Notes under the pieces: generated by a model | What the model was told of the DNA's origin: nothing | The model's input: the letters and a program-made list of their open reading frames with translations, nothing else | Databases searched by the model: none | Assembly (NCBI GenBank): GCA_023408815.1 | Contig: JAEYJO010000001.1 | Span: 9,453 to 73,452 of the forward strand | DNA: 64,000 bases | Reading direction: 5' to 3' | Origin: Bacillota bacterium | GTDB taxonomy: Bacteria > Bacillota > Clostridia > Lachnospirales > Lachnospiraceae | Part shown: positions 35,833 to 44,034 of the stretch, piece by piece | Layout: each line of letters starts with the position of its first letter | Position numbering within the stretch: position 1 is the stretch's first letter | Program-made: the position numbers and the translations under genes

Positions 35833-36432
35833 ATGAATAAAGTGGAATACATGCAGTCCTTAAGGAAACAATTGCGGCGTCTTCCAAAAGAGGACTTCGA
35901 AAGGGCCGTGGATTATTTTGAAGAATATTTTTCCGATGCAGGTACCGAGGAAGAAGCTCAGGTAATTGAGAATCTGGGCACACCTGAATTCGCAGCAGAA
36001 CAAATCATAGCCGACATCGTTCGCAAGAACGCAGCTGTCCCGGTCAAGGATGTAAAAAGAGGCTTAAACGCTGTTTGGGTGGGTGTCCTCGCCGTATGTG
36101 CGGCACCGCTTGCTCTTCCTCTGGCTCTGGCCTTCGCCGTGGTGATCATCGCCTTTGTTTTATGCATACTGGCAATCATAATGTGCTTTATCTTTGCAGG
36201 CATCGTGCTTACCATTTCCGGCCCCTTTTGCATCGTTGCCGGATTCACTGTGATCACCGCGAATTTCCCTGCCTTTCTCAGCTGTCTGGGCGCAGGCCTT
36301 GTCTCTGTGGGAATCGGCATGCTGCTGACTTTCGGCATGATACGCTTCTGCCAATGGTTTCTTACCGGCATGGTACGTTTCTTCGGACATATCATAGAAA
36401 AAGGAGGAAAAACAAATGAGCAAAACAAATAA
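35767..36432 (+). CDS. DUF1700 family membrane protein with element-A N-terminal extension
   Basis: HAAS/DUF1700 protein that usually partners a PadR regulator and a DUF4097 protein; role unknown, possibly envelope stress. The conserved part begins MNKVEYMQSLRKQLRRLPKE and has the helical domain (DYFEEYFSDAG ... NLGTPEFAAEQI) and three or more hydrophobic helices near the C-terminus. The only good ribosome binding site (AGGGAGG) is 8 nt before a TTG at 35767, while the native ATG at 35833 has none. Translation is therefore taken to start at TTG, giving 221 aa; from the ATG it would be 199 aa. Overlaps the padR end by 8 nt and the next gene by 17 nt. Confidence 0.85.
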   Translation: MNKNAYSTIDLRARRNAQMGIKMNKVEYMQSLRKQLRRLPKEDFERAVDYFEEYFSDAGTEEEAQVIENLGTPEFAAEQIIADIVRKNAAVPVKDVKRGLNAVWVGVLAVCAAPLALPLALAFAVVIIAFVLCILAIIMCFIFAGIVLTISGPFCIVAGFTVITANFPAFLSCLGAGLVSVGIGMLLTFGMIRFCQWFLTGMVRFFGHIIEKGGKTNEQNK

Positions 36433-37603
36433 ATTTCTTGCTGTGTGTGCTGCTTTTATCGGCCTGGGCATCCTTTTATATTTCACAGGCTTTTTTCTCG
36501 GCGAAAGCGTTATCGGTATCGGCATAAACCGGGATGGCTTTCAGGTATATACCTGGAACCAGACAAAGCTGAACGAAACTGACATTTTAGAGACAATAGA
36601 TATCGAACCGGACGCTTTTCAAAGTATTGATATGAGCGCTTCCTATGCTAATGTGGAAATCAAAGAATCCGACCGTTTCAAGATTTCTTATAAAACGGCC
36701 GCAAATCATCCTTTGTCCTATGAAATAAAAGACGGTACGCTGTATGTAAATCAAGCGAGTAATACAGCCTCTTCCTCCAACTACATGTTCATCGGCTCCT
36801 CAGGTATTCAAAGCAGCAACATACGCGAGAACGAATTCATTACCGTTTATATTCCAAAGAACACCGAATTAAGCAATATTTCGGTCAGTAATGACTGTGG
36901 AAACACTAATCTTTCGGCCTTAGATGCTTCTTCCGTCTCCTTATATATGGATTACGGCGATGTAAGTCTGACCGATGTCAGCGCTCCTGTCATCGCGCTG
37001 AACATAAACACCGGCGATTTGAATATGGACAATATAACTACAGATACCCTGACATTAACCACTGATTACGGAGACGCAGCGCTAAGCGCCATCGCTGCTT
37101 CTGCCATTACCATGAAAGTAAATACCGGCAGCTTGAATATAAAGGACATCGCTTCCGGTATCTTTGAGGCAGTAATCGATTACGGCAACCTGCAGTTAAG
37201 CTCCATAGATACCGATTCCCTCTCCGTAAAAATAAACACGGGTGACCTTACCCTGACGGATATAACAGCAAATGCTTTCATCGCAGATATCGAATACGGT
37301 GAAAACAACGCAGAGCGGATCACCATAACCGGAAACACGGATATTACGATGGGATCCGGGTCTTTGTACATGAAGGATGCCGCCTTCCATACCTTAACAG
37401 CAGATAATGAATATGGAGACGTTTCCCTGCAATTCTCCTCCCCTGCCACCGATTATTCCTATGATCTATTTACAGAATACGGCACCGTTAAAATCGAAGG
37501 ACAAGATATGGGCGCAAAGTACAAACCGCTTTCCTCTCCAGACTTGCAAAAGAATATCAATGTCTCCTGCGAGTCCGGTAATATCGACATAAGCGGCTTA
37601 TGA
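36416..37603 (+). CDS. DUF4097 family beta-strand repeat protein
   Basis: 395 aa with one N-terminal transmembrane helix (about 7-30) and an extracytoplasmic right-handed beta-helix-like region. About every 20 residues a pattern such as INTGDLNMDNIT, TDYGDAALSAIA, VNTGSLNIKDIA recurs, typical of DUF4097. It is the third gene of the padR operon, translationally coupled by overlap (GGAGG before the ATG). Similar proteins act with LiaFSR-type or PadR systems, but no activity is known. After its stop there is no clear terminator before repeat B. Confidence 0.88.
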   Translation: MSKTNKFLAVCAAFIGLGILLYFTGFFLGESVIGIGINRDGFQVYTWNQTKLNETDILETIDIEPDAFQSIDMSASYANVEIKESDRFKISYKTAANHPLSYEIKDGTLYVNQASNTASSSNYMFIGSSGIQSSNIRENEFITVYIPKNTELSNISVSNDCGNTNLSALDASSVSLYMDYGDVSLTDVSAPVIALNINTGDLNMDNITTDTLTLTTDYGDAALSAIAASAITMKVNTGSLNIKDIASGIFEAVIDYGNLQLSSIDTDSLSVKINTGDLTLTDITANAFIADIEYGENNAERITITGNTDITMGSGSLYMKDAAFHTLTADNEYGDVSLQFSSPATDYSYDLFTEYGTVKIEGQDMGAKYKPLSSPDLQKNINVSCESGNIDISGL

Positions 37604-37645
37604 TCTGCAGACTCTCAAGCTTATAGCTCCAACAGTTAATCGTAG

Positions 37646-37713
37646 AACAAAAGCGTGCTTTGCACACGTAGCGGAGCATCCATTTTTATGTAATAGAAGT
37701 ACTTTTCCATTAC
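37646..37713. repeat. Repeat family B, copy 3 (interrupted by element D)
   Basis: Begins GAACAAAAGCGTGC, contains GCACACGTAGC and TTTTTATGTAATAGAAG, and is cut at CCATTAC by element D. Its end resumes at 38000 (CCATTACATATAAAA), directly against the GH31 terminator. Confidence 0.65.
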
Positions 37714-37999
37714 GATTAGGGTGTCAAAAGATCCTTTTTGCGAACGTCTCTAGGCAATATACTCAAAACAAAAAGACTCCTGCGCCGAATTCCAATACAT
37801 AAGAAGTTCTAATTCTCAGTCTATTTGAGCCAAGCATAAAAGAAAACAAAAAACTCGCTGCGCTCAAACAGTTTTGTTTTCTTTTATGGCACAAATATTC
37901 AGAGAAAGAACTTCTAAATATTTTCATAGGCGCAGTCGTTCTTTTTGTTTTGGGCATATTGACCCGATTTTTTTTAAAGGACCTTTTGACACCCTAATC
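37714..37999. mobile_element. Element D, 286-bp palindromic MITE-like insertion
   Basis: Perfect 17-bp terminal inverted repeats (GATTAGGGTGTCAAAAG and its complement), similarity continuing a few bases further in. Flanked by a 7-bp direct repeat CCATTAC (37707-37713 and 38000-38006), read as target duplication. The whole element is a long imperfect hairpin; another matching arm pair is ATAAAAGAAAACAAAA (37836-37851) with its complement at 37872-37887. No reading frame worth calling, so movement would need a transposase from elsewhere. Confidence 0.8.
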
Positions 38000-38010
38000 C
38001 CATTACATAT

Positions 38011-38051
38011 AAAAAAGCTGCGGTACTTATCATATGCAAGTACCGCAGCTT
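38011..38051 (-). terminator. Strong intrinsic terminator of the GH31 gene
   Basis: A perfect 14-bp stem AAGCTGCGGTACTT (38015-38028) with AAGTACCGCAGCTT (38038-38051), 9-nt loop, T-run on the minus strand. Confidence 0.88.
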
Positions 38052-38055
38052 ACTT

Positions 38056-40095
38056 CTATTTCTCCGGCTTCACCTTAAGAACCGTGTAATTTCCGGAATT
38101 GTTATAGTCCTTCCCGTAGCCGTCGTCATCATAATAAATATATTGCGTCTCCTCATCCGCAAAGCTGAGCAGTGTCAAATTCTTAAAGTCGATCTCATCC
38201 ACACATTGACCGCCTTCTTCCGCGATCGGAAGGATATGATTCCTGCGGATAAACAGTACGACTTCCTCCAAAGCCACATCTATATAATGATGCCCCTTTT
38301 CAAGGACAATTTCCTCTCTGTCCCTCAGCGACCTGAACCGAACCATCTTCATGCTCTCGGGCAAATACACATATCTGCCGTCAGCATTCTGTTCATAAAC
38401 CGGAGCGATCATCACGCTCTCTCCGATCATCAGCTGATCCTCCACCCGTTTCGCCCGTTCATCCTGAGGATAAACAAAGGATAACGGCTTGCAGTACATG
38501 CCGCCGGACAGAGACGCTTTCATAAATTCGCTGTAAATATAGGGAAACAATCCATAACGAAGCCCGATAATATTTCGAAACGCTTCCATATTTTCAAAAC
38601 GATATATTTCCTGCCGTCTCGTTCCCATCGCGGAATGATTCCGCATCAAAGGTGTAAAAATACCGAACTCCAGCCATCTAAGCATCAAATCCTCTGTGGT
38701 ATCAGCGCCGAAGCCTCCAATATCCGCGCCGGTATAGAGGAATCCGCACATATTTAAGGAAGGAAGCATACGAATGTTCAGAAGCAGGTGAGACCACCAG
38801 GAAAGGTTGTCGCCCATCCATATTCCTCCGTAGCGGTGCATGCCGATATAGGAAGAACGGGAATACATCAGAATCCTTTTATCAGGACACAGCTCTTCGA
38901 AGGCTTCCCCCGCCGCCTTTGTCATATTGAAGCCATATAGATTGTGCACCCTGTCGTGACGAATCTTTTCACCGTGATATTCGTGGTAAAAACGCGTGTA
39001 GTCATTCTCATTGTTGTTAAGTCCGGCAACAATATCTTTAAACGCGAAAAAGGATTGAATATCCAAATTCTTATCCTTATACTCCTCAATTTCTTCAAAT
39101 ACTTCCTGTAAACGCTCCTCCGAATAAAAAATTGCCGGTTCGTTCATGTCGTTCCAAAAGCCGTCGATGCCCTTATCCAGAAGGAACTTGTACTTTCCGC
39201 CGAACCATCTGCGCGCATCTTCGTTTAACATATCCGGAAAATGCACCCTTCCCGGCCATACCCCTGCCACAAAGTTTCTGCCGTCCTGCGTCTTGCAGAA
39301 ATATCCCTTCTCCACACCTTCCTCATATACCTCGTAACCATCCTCGACCTTCACTCCTGCATCGATAATCGGAACGAGATGGATGCCCTGCGCCTTCATC
39401 TCCTCCACCAAACCCTGAAGATCCGGGAAGCTTTCCTCATTTACCGTGAAATCCTTATAACGCTCCATGTAGTCTATGTCCAGGTAAATGCTGTCCAGCG
39501 GAATACCGTTTTCTCTATGCCGGGCGGCAACCTCGCGCACCTCATCCTCCGTCATATAGCTCCAGCGGCTCTGTCCATAGCCAAACGCCCACTTGGGAGG
39601 GATATAGCTGCTTCCCACCAGCTCTCGGAATTCCTTTACGATTTCCTCCGGCGAGCCCGCTTCTATGATATAAAAACAAACATTCTTATCGGGAATGGAA
39701 ATTACAAACTCCTCCAGCTTCGTATAGCCCACATCAAAAACTACCTTACCCGGATGGTCTACAAATACCCCGAAGCTTTTTCGCTCTCCGTCCACAATAA
39801 GAAAGTTGTGGGCCCCATAAAGCGAACGCGTATCCTCCCTGTGGAACGGATCATCGCTGCATTTGCTTTCATATATCCATCCCCGCTTATTGATTCCCCT
39901 GACATTTTCTCCCAGGCCGTAGACGATATCCTCTCTCTCCATTTCGCAAGTAAAAAGAAGGCCTTCTCTGCCTTCAATTTCCTTTTCGTTCATGCGAAAA
40001 AACTTTTCTAAAAAGGCGGAATCGGCCGGTTCCAGGCCGCCAAGTATTACCGCCTCCGTGTCCAATGGCTTGCCGAAAGTAAACTTATCTATCAT
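38056..40095 (-). CDS. Glycoside hydrolase family 31 alpha-glucosidase
   Basis: Retaining alpha-glycosidase, 679 aa, cytoplasmic (no signal). N-terminal beta-sandwich (about 60-165), then the barrel with WSYMTEDEVREVAARHRENG, the nucleophile Asp in GFWNDMNEPAIF (near residue 345), and the acid/base Asp in GADIGGFGADTTE (near 450). The C-terminal beta domains end with YYDDDGYGKDY. Substrate is likely an alpha-glucoside such as maltose, isomaltose or a glycogen fragment, but GH31 also includes other specificities. Last gene of a minus-strand run behind two YjbQ genes (10-nt gap). Confidence 0.93.
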   Translation of the reverse strand: MIDKFTFGKPLDTEAVILGGLEPADSAFLEKFFRMNEKEIEGREGLLFTCEMEREDIVYGLGENVRGINKRGWIYESKCSDDPFHREDTRSLYGAHNFLIVDGERKSFGVFVDHPGKVVFDVGYTKLEEFVISIPDKNVCFYIIEAGSPEEIVKEFRELVGSSYIPPKWAFGYGQSRWSYMTEDEVREVAARHRENGIPLDSIYLDIDYMERYKDFTVNEESFPDLQGLVEEMKAQGIHLVPIIDAGVKVEDGYEVYEEGVEKGYFCKTQDGRNFVAGVWPGRVHFPDMLNEDARRWFGGKYKFLLDKGIDGFWNDMNEPAIFYSEERLQEVFEEIEEYKDKNLDIQSFFAFKDIVAGLNNNENDYTRFYHEYHGEKIRHDRVHNLYGFNMTKAAGEAFEELCPDKRILMYSRSSYIGMHRYGGIWMGDNLSWWSHLLLNIRMLPSLNMCGFLYTGADIGGFGADTTEDLMLRWLEFGIFTPLMRNHSAMGTRRQEIYRFENMEAFRNIIGLRYGLFPYIYSEFMKASLSGGMYCKPLSFVYPQDERAKRVEDQLMIGESVMIAPVYEQNADGRYVYLPESMKMVRFRSLRDREEIVLEKGHHYIDVALEEVVLFIRRNHILPIAEEGGQCVDEIDFKNLTLLSFADEETQYIYYDDDGYGKDYNNSGNYTVLKVKPEK

Positions 40096-40105
40096 TTGTG
40101 CTATA

Positions 40106-40519
40106 CTATCCTTCCATTAATTTCACATACACTTTTCTGTTTCTTGCCCCGTCATATTCCAGAAAATAAATTCCCTGCCACGTTCCCAGAAGGAGTTTTC
40201 CGCTCTCTATGATCACTAACTCAGAAAATCCCATCATGCTGGCCTTCAAATGAGCTGCCGAATTCCCTTCCATATGATGATATCCATCCTCCCATGGAAC
40301 GATTTTATCAATTTCCATAGTAAAGTCCCGCACCACGTCCGGGTCGGCATTTTCATTAATGGTGACCGCTGCTGTAGTGTGGGGTACATAGATCATGCAT
40401 ATGCCGTTGGTTATCCCGCTCCCGGCCACAAGTTTCTTCACTTCTCCGGTGATATCTATCATCTGCGTATGTGCACTTGTCCGCACCGGAATCTCATATA
40501 TCTTTCCCATTATTCCCAT
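40106..40519 (-). CDS. YjbQ/UPF0047 family protein, canonical type
   Basis: Small beta-rich protein of 137 aa; family members show weak thiamine-phosphate synthase activity, but their true role is unsettled. It keeps the family residues: IYVPHTTAAVTINENADP, the HH of GYHHMEGNSAAHLKASMMG and the C-terminal LLLGTWQGIYFLEYDG. The ATG at 40519 has GGAGG 5 nt upstream. Paired with a divergent paralogue directly upstream (18-nt gap). Confidence 0.9.
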   Translation of the reverse strand: MGIMGKIYEIPVRTSAHTQMIDITGEVKKLVAGSGITNGICMIYVPHTTAAVTINENADPDVVRDFTMEIDKIVPWEDGYHHMEGNSAAHLKASMMGFSELVIIESGKLLLGTWQGIYFLEYDGARNRKVYVKLMEG

Positions 40520-40537
40520 ACACGCCTCCTGCTATCG

Positions 40538-40954
40538 CTATTCTCCAATCACCTTAATGAGCACCCGTTTGTTCCTTTTTCCATCGAATTCAAAATAAAA
40601 AATCTGTTCCCACGTACCGAAATCGAGTTTCCCGCCAGTAATGGCGCATACTGTCTCGCGTCCCATGATCGTGCGCTTCAAATGGGCATCCGCATTATCC
40701 TCATAGCCATTGTGATTATATTGGCCGTAAGGCTTCTCCGGTGCAAGCTTCTCAAGCCAAACCTCATAGTCGTGATGCAGTCCGCTTTCGTCGTCATTGA
40801 TGAACACACTTGCAGTAATATTCATGGCATTTACCAGAACAAGCCCTTCCTTAATACCGCTTTCATCGATTGCCCGCTGCACCTCTCCCGTAATATTCTG
40901 AAGTCCTCTCCTCGAAGGAAAATTAAAATGCAGCTCTTTCCTAAAAGATTTCAT
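40538..40954 (-). CDS. YjbQ/UPF0047 family protein, divergent paralogue
   Basis: 138 aa, same fold and length as its neighbour but about one third identical by eye. The first histidine motif PHTT reads MNIT here. YNHNGYEDNADAHLKRTIMG keeps an Asn/His pattern and LDFGTWEQIFYFEFDG the C-terminal block. The start is set by AGGAGG 8 nt before the second of two ATGs (MKSFRKELHFN). The divergent first motif suggests a different reaction or ligand from the canonical copy. Between the amidase gene and the canonical yjbQ, same strand. Confidence 0.88.
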   Translation of the reverse strand: MKSFRKELHFNFPSRRGLQNITGEVQRAIDESGIKEGLVLVNAMNITASVFINDDESGLHHDYEVWLEKLAPEKPYGQYNHNGYEDNADAHLKRTIMGRETVCAITGGKLDFGTWEQIFYFEFDGKRNKRVLIKVIGE

Positions 40955-40990
40955 ATCCATATCCTCCTACTACGATGCCACCGCATCGCC

Positions 40991-41812
40991 TCATTCAGCA
41001 GCCTGTTCCATATATTGGCCCAAATCCACAAGAAATTGCTCCCACGCGTCTTCGTTTTCCACATAATATTTAGGACATAACTTACCGCCTTCATCGTAAT
41101 GGCGAAGGACATCCTCGGGCGCAAGCTCGTACTTATGCAAAAGCCATGCCGTCAGCTCAATCAATGACTGATAGGTCCGGTCCGTAAACTGTCCGTCCTC
41201 CCTTTCATAGCAGCACTCGATGGAAATGGAATCGTAATTGCGCTTCATTACCGCATAGGCAATCTCCTTGGTGGGAATGCACTGCACCACTTCTCCGTCA
41301 CAGCTTATGATAAAATGAGCGCTCGCTGAACGCTCATGTGTCTCTGCGAGGGATTCGAAATAGCTTCGATTCTGCAATGCCGTTGTTCCCGCATTCGCCG
41401 TATAATGAATGAAAATATTCTTAACCTCCGGCAAAGCGATTCCGGGCCTGGAAAACTCGTTGACAGTAAGCAGTTCTACATCCATCGCCGGCACAGCCAG
41501 TTCGGCGGCGTAGAAATCCTGCCACTTGCCCTTCTTTCCATCTTTCAAGGTCTGTATTTCTTCGCTCAGCACCGCCTGTATGCTCTCCTGTCTTCCGATT
41601 CCGCCGGATATGAAGAACACAAGAGCGATAACTCCTGCGATCAAAGCGAAGGATAATGCGCAAGTCATGCCTATGGCCGCCATTCTGATTAATTTTCTTT
41701 TTCTCTTACGTCTTTTTCTGCGGACTCTTTCTTCCTGCGTCAGAGCACGTCTTCTCTTCTCCGGCCTGACCACATCCTCAATCTGCATCTTATGTATTTC
41801 CATTTTTAACAC
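40991..41812 (-). CDS. Membrane-anchored N-acetylmuramoyl-L-alanine amidase (amidase_2)
   Basis: Zinc amidase that cuts the glycan-peptide bond of peptidoglycan. Very basic cytoplasmic N-terminus (RRKRRKRKRK), one transmembrane helix (about residues 46-70), linker, then the amidase_2 domain (about 125-260). The zinc-ligand pattern is visible in IFIHYTANAG, SASAHFIISCDG and the GKLCPKYY site. A GTG at 41812 behind GAGGGG is chosen as start; the longer frame (to 41875) would overlap the -10 box at 41867-41872 and is unlikely. A start at the ATG 41803 is also possible. Leads the run yjbQ, yjbQ, GH31. Confidence 0.85.
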   Translation of the reverse strand: MLKMEIHKMQIEDVVRPEKRRRALTQEERVRRKRRKRKRKLIRMAAIGMTCALSFALIAGVIALVFFISGGIGRQESIQAVLSEEIQTLKDGKKGKWQDFYAAELAVPAMDVELLTVNEFSRPGIALPEVKNIFIHYTANAGTTALQNRSYFESLAETHERSASAHFIISCDGEVVQCIPTKEIAYAVMKRNYDSISIECCYEREDGQFTDRTYQSLIELTAWLLHKYELAPEDVLRHYDEGGKLCPKYYVENEDAWEQFLVDLGQYMEQAAE

Positions 41813-41938
41813 AACTCTGCCCCTCGGGCAGCCCTCTCCGGCCTTGTCAATCGATGATATGTATCCATTATACATAATTAGTCGCCGCGAGAATAAAAAT
41901 GGTTCACATATTTATAAATTATTAAGATTTAAGAAGCG

Positions 41939-42838
41939 CTATATCATATCCAAAAAATTAAGTTGATTTTCTCCGTAATTCCGCTTATACACGTGTACGA
42001 TATCCTTCATTTTATATAAAATTCCATATTTCTCACATTCCTCTGCGAATAACGAATAAAGCCGAGATGACCTGGGTGACCGGCACTCGTAGTATTCCCC
42101 GTACTGCTTTCTGTACTTTCCTACGAGATTATCTTCGGGAAACAGCGCATTTAGCTTTTGGAAATAATAGTCTCTCTGATTCTGTCTGAGCGTTACCCCG
42201 AAGGCCGGATAGATAAAGTTAACAGAACACTGCGCTGCCCTATGAACGATACTTAAAATATTTTCTTCATTATCCTCCAGAAAAGGCAAAACCGGCATAA
42301 GTAATATGCCGGCAAATATTCCGTTCTCCCGCAAGCTCGAAAGTGCCTCAAACCGCTTGGAGGAAACAGCTGCTCCCGGCTCCAGCTTCGCCGCCAGCTC
42401 ATCGTCCGCAGTAGTTATCGTCACCTTGCAAAGCACCGGAGAATGCTCTTTTATATCCGTTAAAATATCGATATCCCGAGTGAGCAGAGGGCTCTTTGTA
42501 GCGATAGCCACCCCGAATTCGAAGGCGTGAATGAGCTCCAGAGCATGTCTGGTCAGACACAGTTCTTTTTCAAAGGGATTGTAAGGGTCGCTCATAGCTC
42601 CGGTGCCTATCACTCCCTTTTTCACCTTGCGGCGCAAATCGTCACGGATTATTTGCAGCGCATTTTCCTTGGCGCGCACCTTGTCAAATTCTTCAATATG
42701 GTAGCATTCCGATCTGCTGTCACAATAAATACAGCCATGACAGCAGCCCTTATATATATTCATATTATAATCCGTACCAAACCATTCACCGTTCTTCGTC
42801 TTGGTTATGATCGTTTTTGCCGGAATATATTCTATCAT
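41939..42838 (-). CDS. SPL-family radical SAM protein
   Basis: 299-aa radical SAM enzyme with the cluster motif CHGCIYC in the context NIYKGCCHGCIYCDSRSECY (Cys pattern CX3CX2C near residues 32-39). Related to spore photoproduct lyase-like proteins (Rv2578c/COG1533 group). Further matches: GVIGTGAMSDPYNPFEKEL, ATKSPLLTRDIDIL, and the GILLMPVLPFLEDNEENI region. The true spore photoproduct lyase is longer and its C-terminal catalytic Cys is not obvious, so it is not called splB. 24 nt downstream of telA, maybe co-transcribed. Confidence 0.88.
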   Translation of the reverse strand: MIEYIPAKTIITKTKNGEWFGTDYNMNIYKGCCHGCIYCDSRSECYHIEEFDKVRAKENALQIIRDDLRRKVKKGVIGTGAMSDPYNPFEKELCLTRHALELIHAFEFGVAIATKSPLLTRDIDILTDIKEHSPVLCKVTITTADDELAAKLEPGAAVSSKRFEALSSLRENGIFAGILLMPVLPFLEDNEENILSIVHRAAQCSVNFIYPAFGVTLRQNQRDYYFQKLNALFPEDNLVGKYRKQYGEYYECRSPRSSRLYSLFAEECEKYGILYKMKDIVHVYKRNYGENQLNFLDMI

Positions 42839-42862
42839 GCACTATGCCTCATCCATGGACCT

Positions 42863-44023
42863 TTACACTTGCATCTGCAGCAGCCTGTTCTTCAGTTCGC
42901 CTTCGATGCGGGAAAGCTCCACTTCCGCCTCTCTTCTCTTCTGGCGTCCCTCCGCCTGAATCCTTACCACCTCATCCAATGTGGAGATCAAAGACTCGTT
43001 GGTCTGCTTCAGCGTCTCGATATCCACGATACTTCTCTCCGCTTCCTTGGCAGTTTCTACCGTAGCCACCTTCAGCACCGCTGCATTTTTCTTAAGCAGC
43101 TCATTGGTCATATCCGTAACTTCACGCTGCGCCTGAGCCGCCTGAGAAGAATGGGTAATGCCAAGCGCTAACACCATCTGACTCTTCCAGAGGGGAATCG
43201 TGTTCACGAGGGTAGACTGAATCTTTTCCGACATGATCGTATCGTTGCTCTGTACCAGCCGGATCTGCGGAGCCATCTGGATGGATACCATTCTGGTCAG
43301 CTCCAGATCGTGAATCTTCTTCTCGAAACGGTCGCACTGTGCCACAAAATCGTTCACTGCCTGCGCATCCTCAGGCAGATTGCTCGCCTGAGCTCTCTCC
43401 ATGAGAACGGGAAGCTCCTCCTGTCTTACCTTGCCAAGCTTTTTCTTGCCCGCCAGAATGTACATCGAAAGCTCCTTAAAGTAATTCTTGTTCAGGTCAT
43501 ACATCTTATCAAGCATCGCCGTATCTTTTAAAAGCTGGATCTGATGATCCTCTAATACACCGCAGATTTTGCCTATATTGACTTCTGCCTTGTCGTATTT
43601 GCTCTTCATAGAAGCAATTTTATTGCTGCCTTTTTTGAACACTCCGAGAAAGCCTTTTTCTTCCTCCTCGTCGAACTTTTTCAGCTCATATACCACGCTG
43701 GATAAAAGTTCTCCGATTTCTCCCAGATCCTTGCTCCGTACGTTGGAAAGCGCGGTCTCGGAAAAATCTGCGATTTTCTTCTGGGATCCCGCTCCATACT
43801 GCAAAATTACAGTAGAATTATTCAAATCGATCTTGGAAGCGAAATCATCCACCATCCTGCGTTCCTCAGGGGTAAATGTACTCTCATCAAAAACCTCGAT
43901 CTGTTCCTGCTTCTCCGGGCCGGAGGATAGAACCACCGCCGGCGCTTCCGGTTCTTTCGCCAATTCTTCAAATGGACTTAATGTTAAAACCGGTACATCA
44001 TTTCTGTTCTCTTCCATTGCCAT
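42863..44023 (-). CDS. telA: TelA/KlaA family toxic anion resistance protein
   Basis: 386-aa cytoplasmic, mostly helical protein of the TelA family, named for tellurite resistance but widely linked to envelope stress. Characteristic stretches: DDFASKIDLNNSTVILQYGAG, the central coiled-coil region, and QMAPQIRLVQSNDTIMSEKI with NTIPLWKSQMVLALGI. AAAGGAG precedes the ATG. It follows the XpaC gene by 11 nt; XpaC-TelA is a common operon pair. Confidence 0.93.
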   Translation of the reverse strand: MAMEENRNDVPVLTLSPFEELAKEPEAPAVVLSSGPEKQEQIEVFDESTFTPEERRMVDDFASKIDLNNSTVILQYGAGSQKKIADFSETALSNVRSKDLGEIGELLSSVVYELKKFDEEEEKGFLGVFKKGSNKIASMKSKYDKAEVNIGKICGVLEDHQIQLLKDTAMLDKMYDLNKNYFKELSMYILAGKKKLGKVRQEELPVLMERAQASNLPEDAQAVNDFVAQCDRFEKKIHDLELTRMVSIQMAPQIRLVQSNDTIMSEKIQSTLVNTIPLWKSQMVLALGITHSSQAAQAQREVTDMTNELLKKNAAVLKVATVETAKEAERSIVDIETLKQTNESLISTLDEVVRIQAEGRQKRREAEVELSRIEGELKNRLLQMQV

Positions 44024-44034
44024 AATCCGCTCCT

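Noticed and set aside
37763..37957. 64-aa frame inside element D
   Set aside because: Follows the palindrome, has no ribosome binding site and does not look like a transposase.
41939..42838. Calling the radical SAM gene spore photoproduct lyase (splB)
   Set aside because: The protein is shorter and the C-terminal catalytic Cys of true SplB is not evident; it fits the broader SPL-related family.
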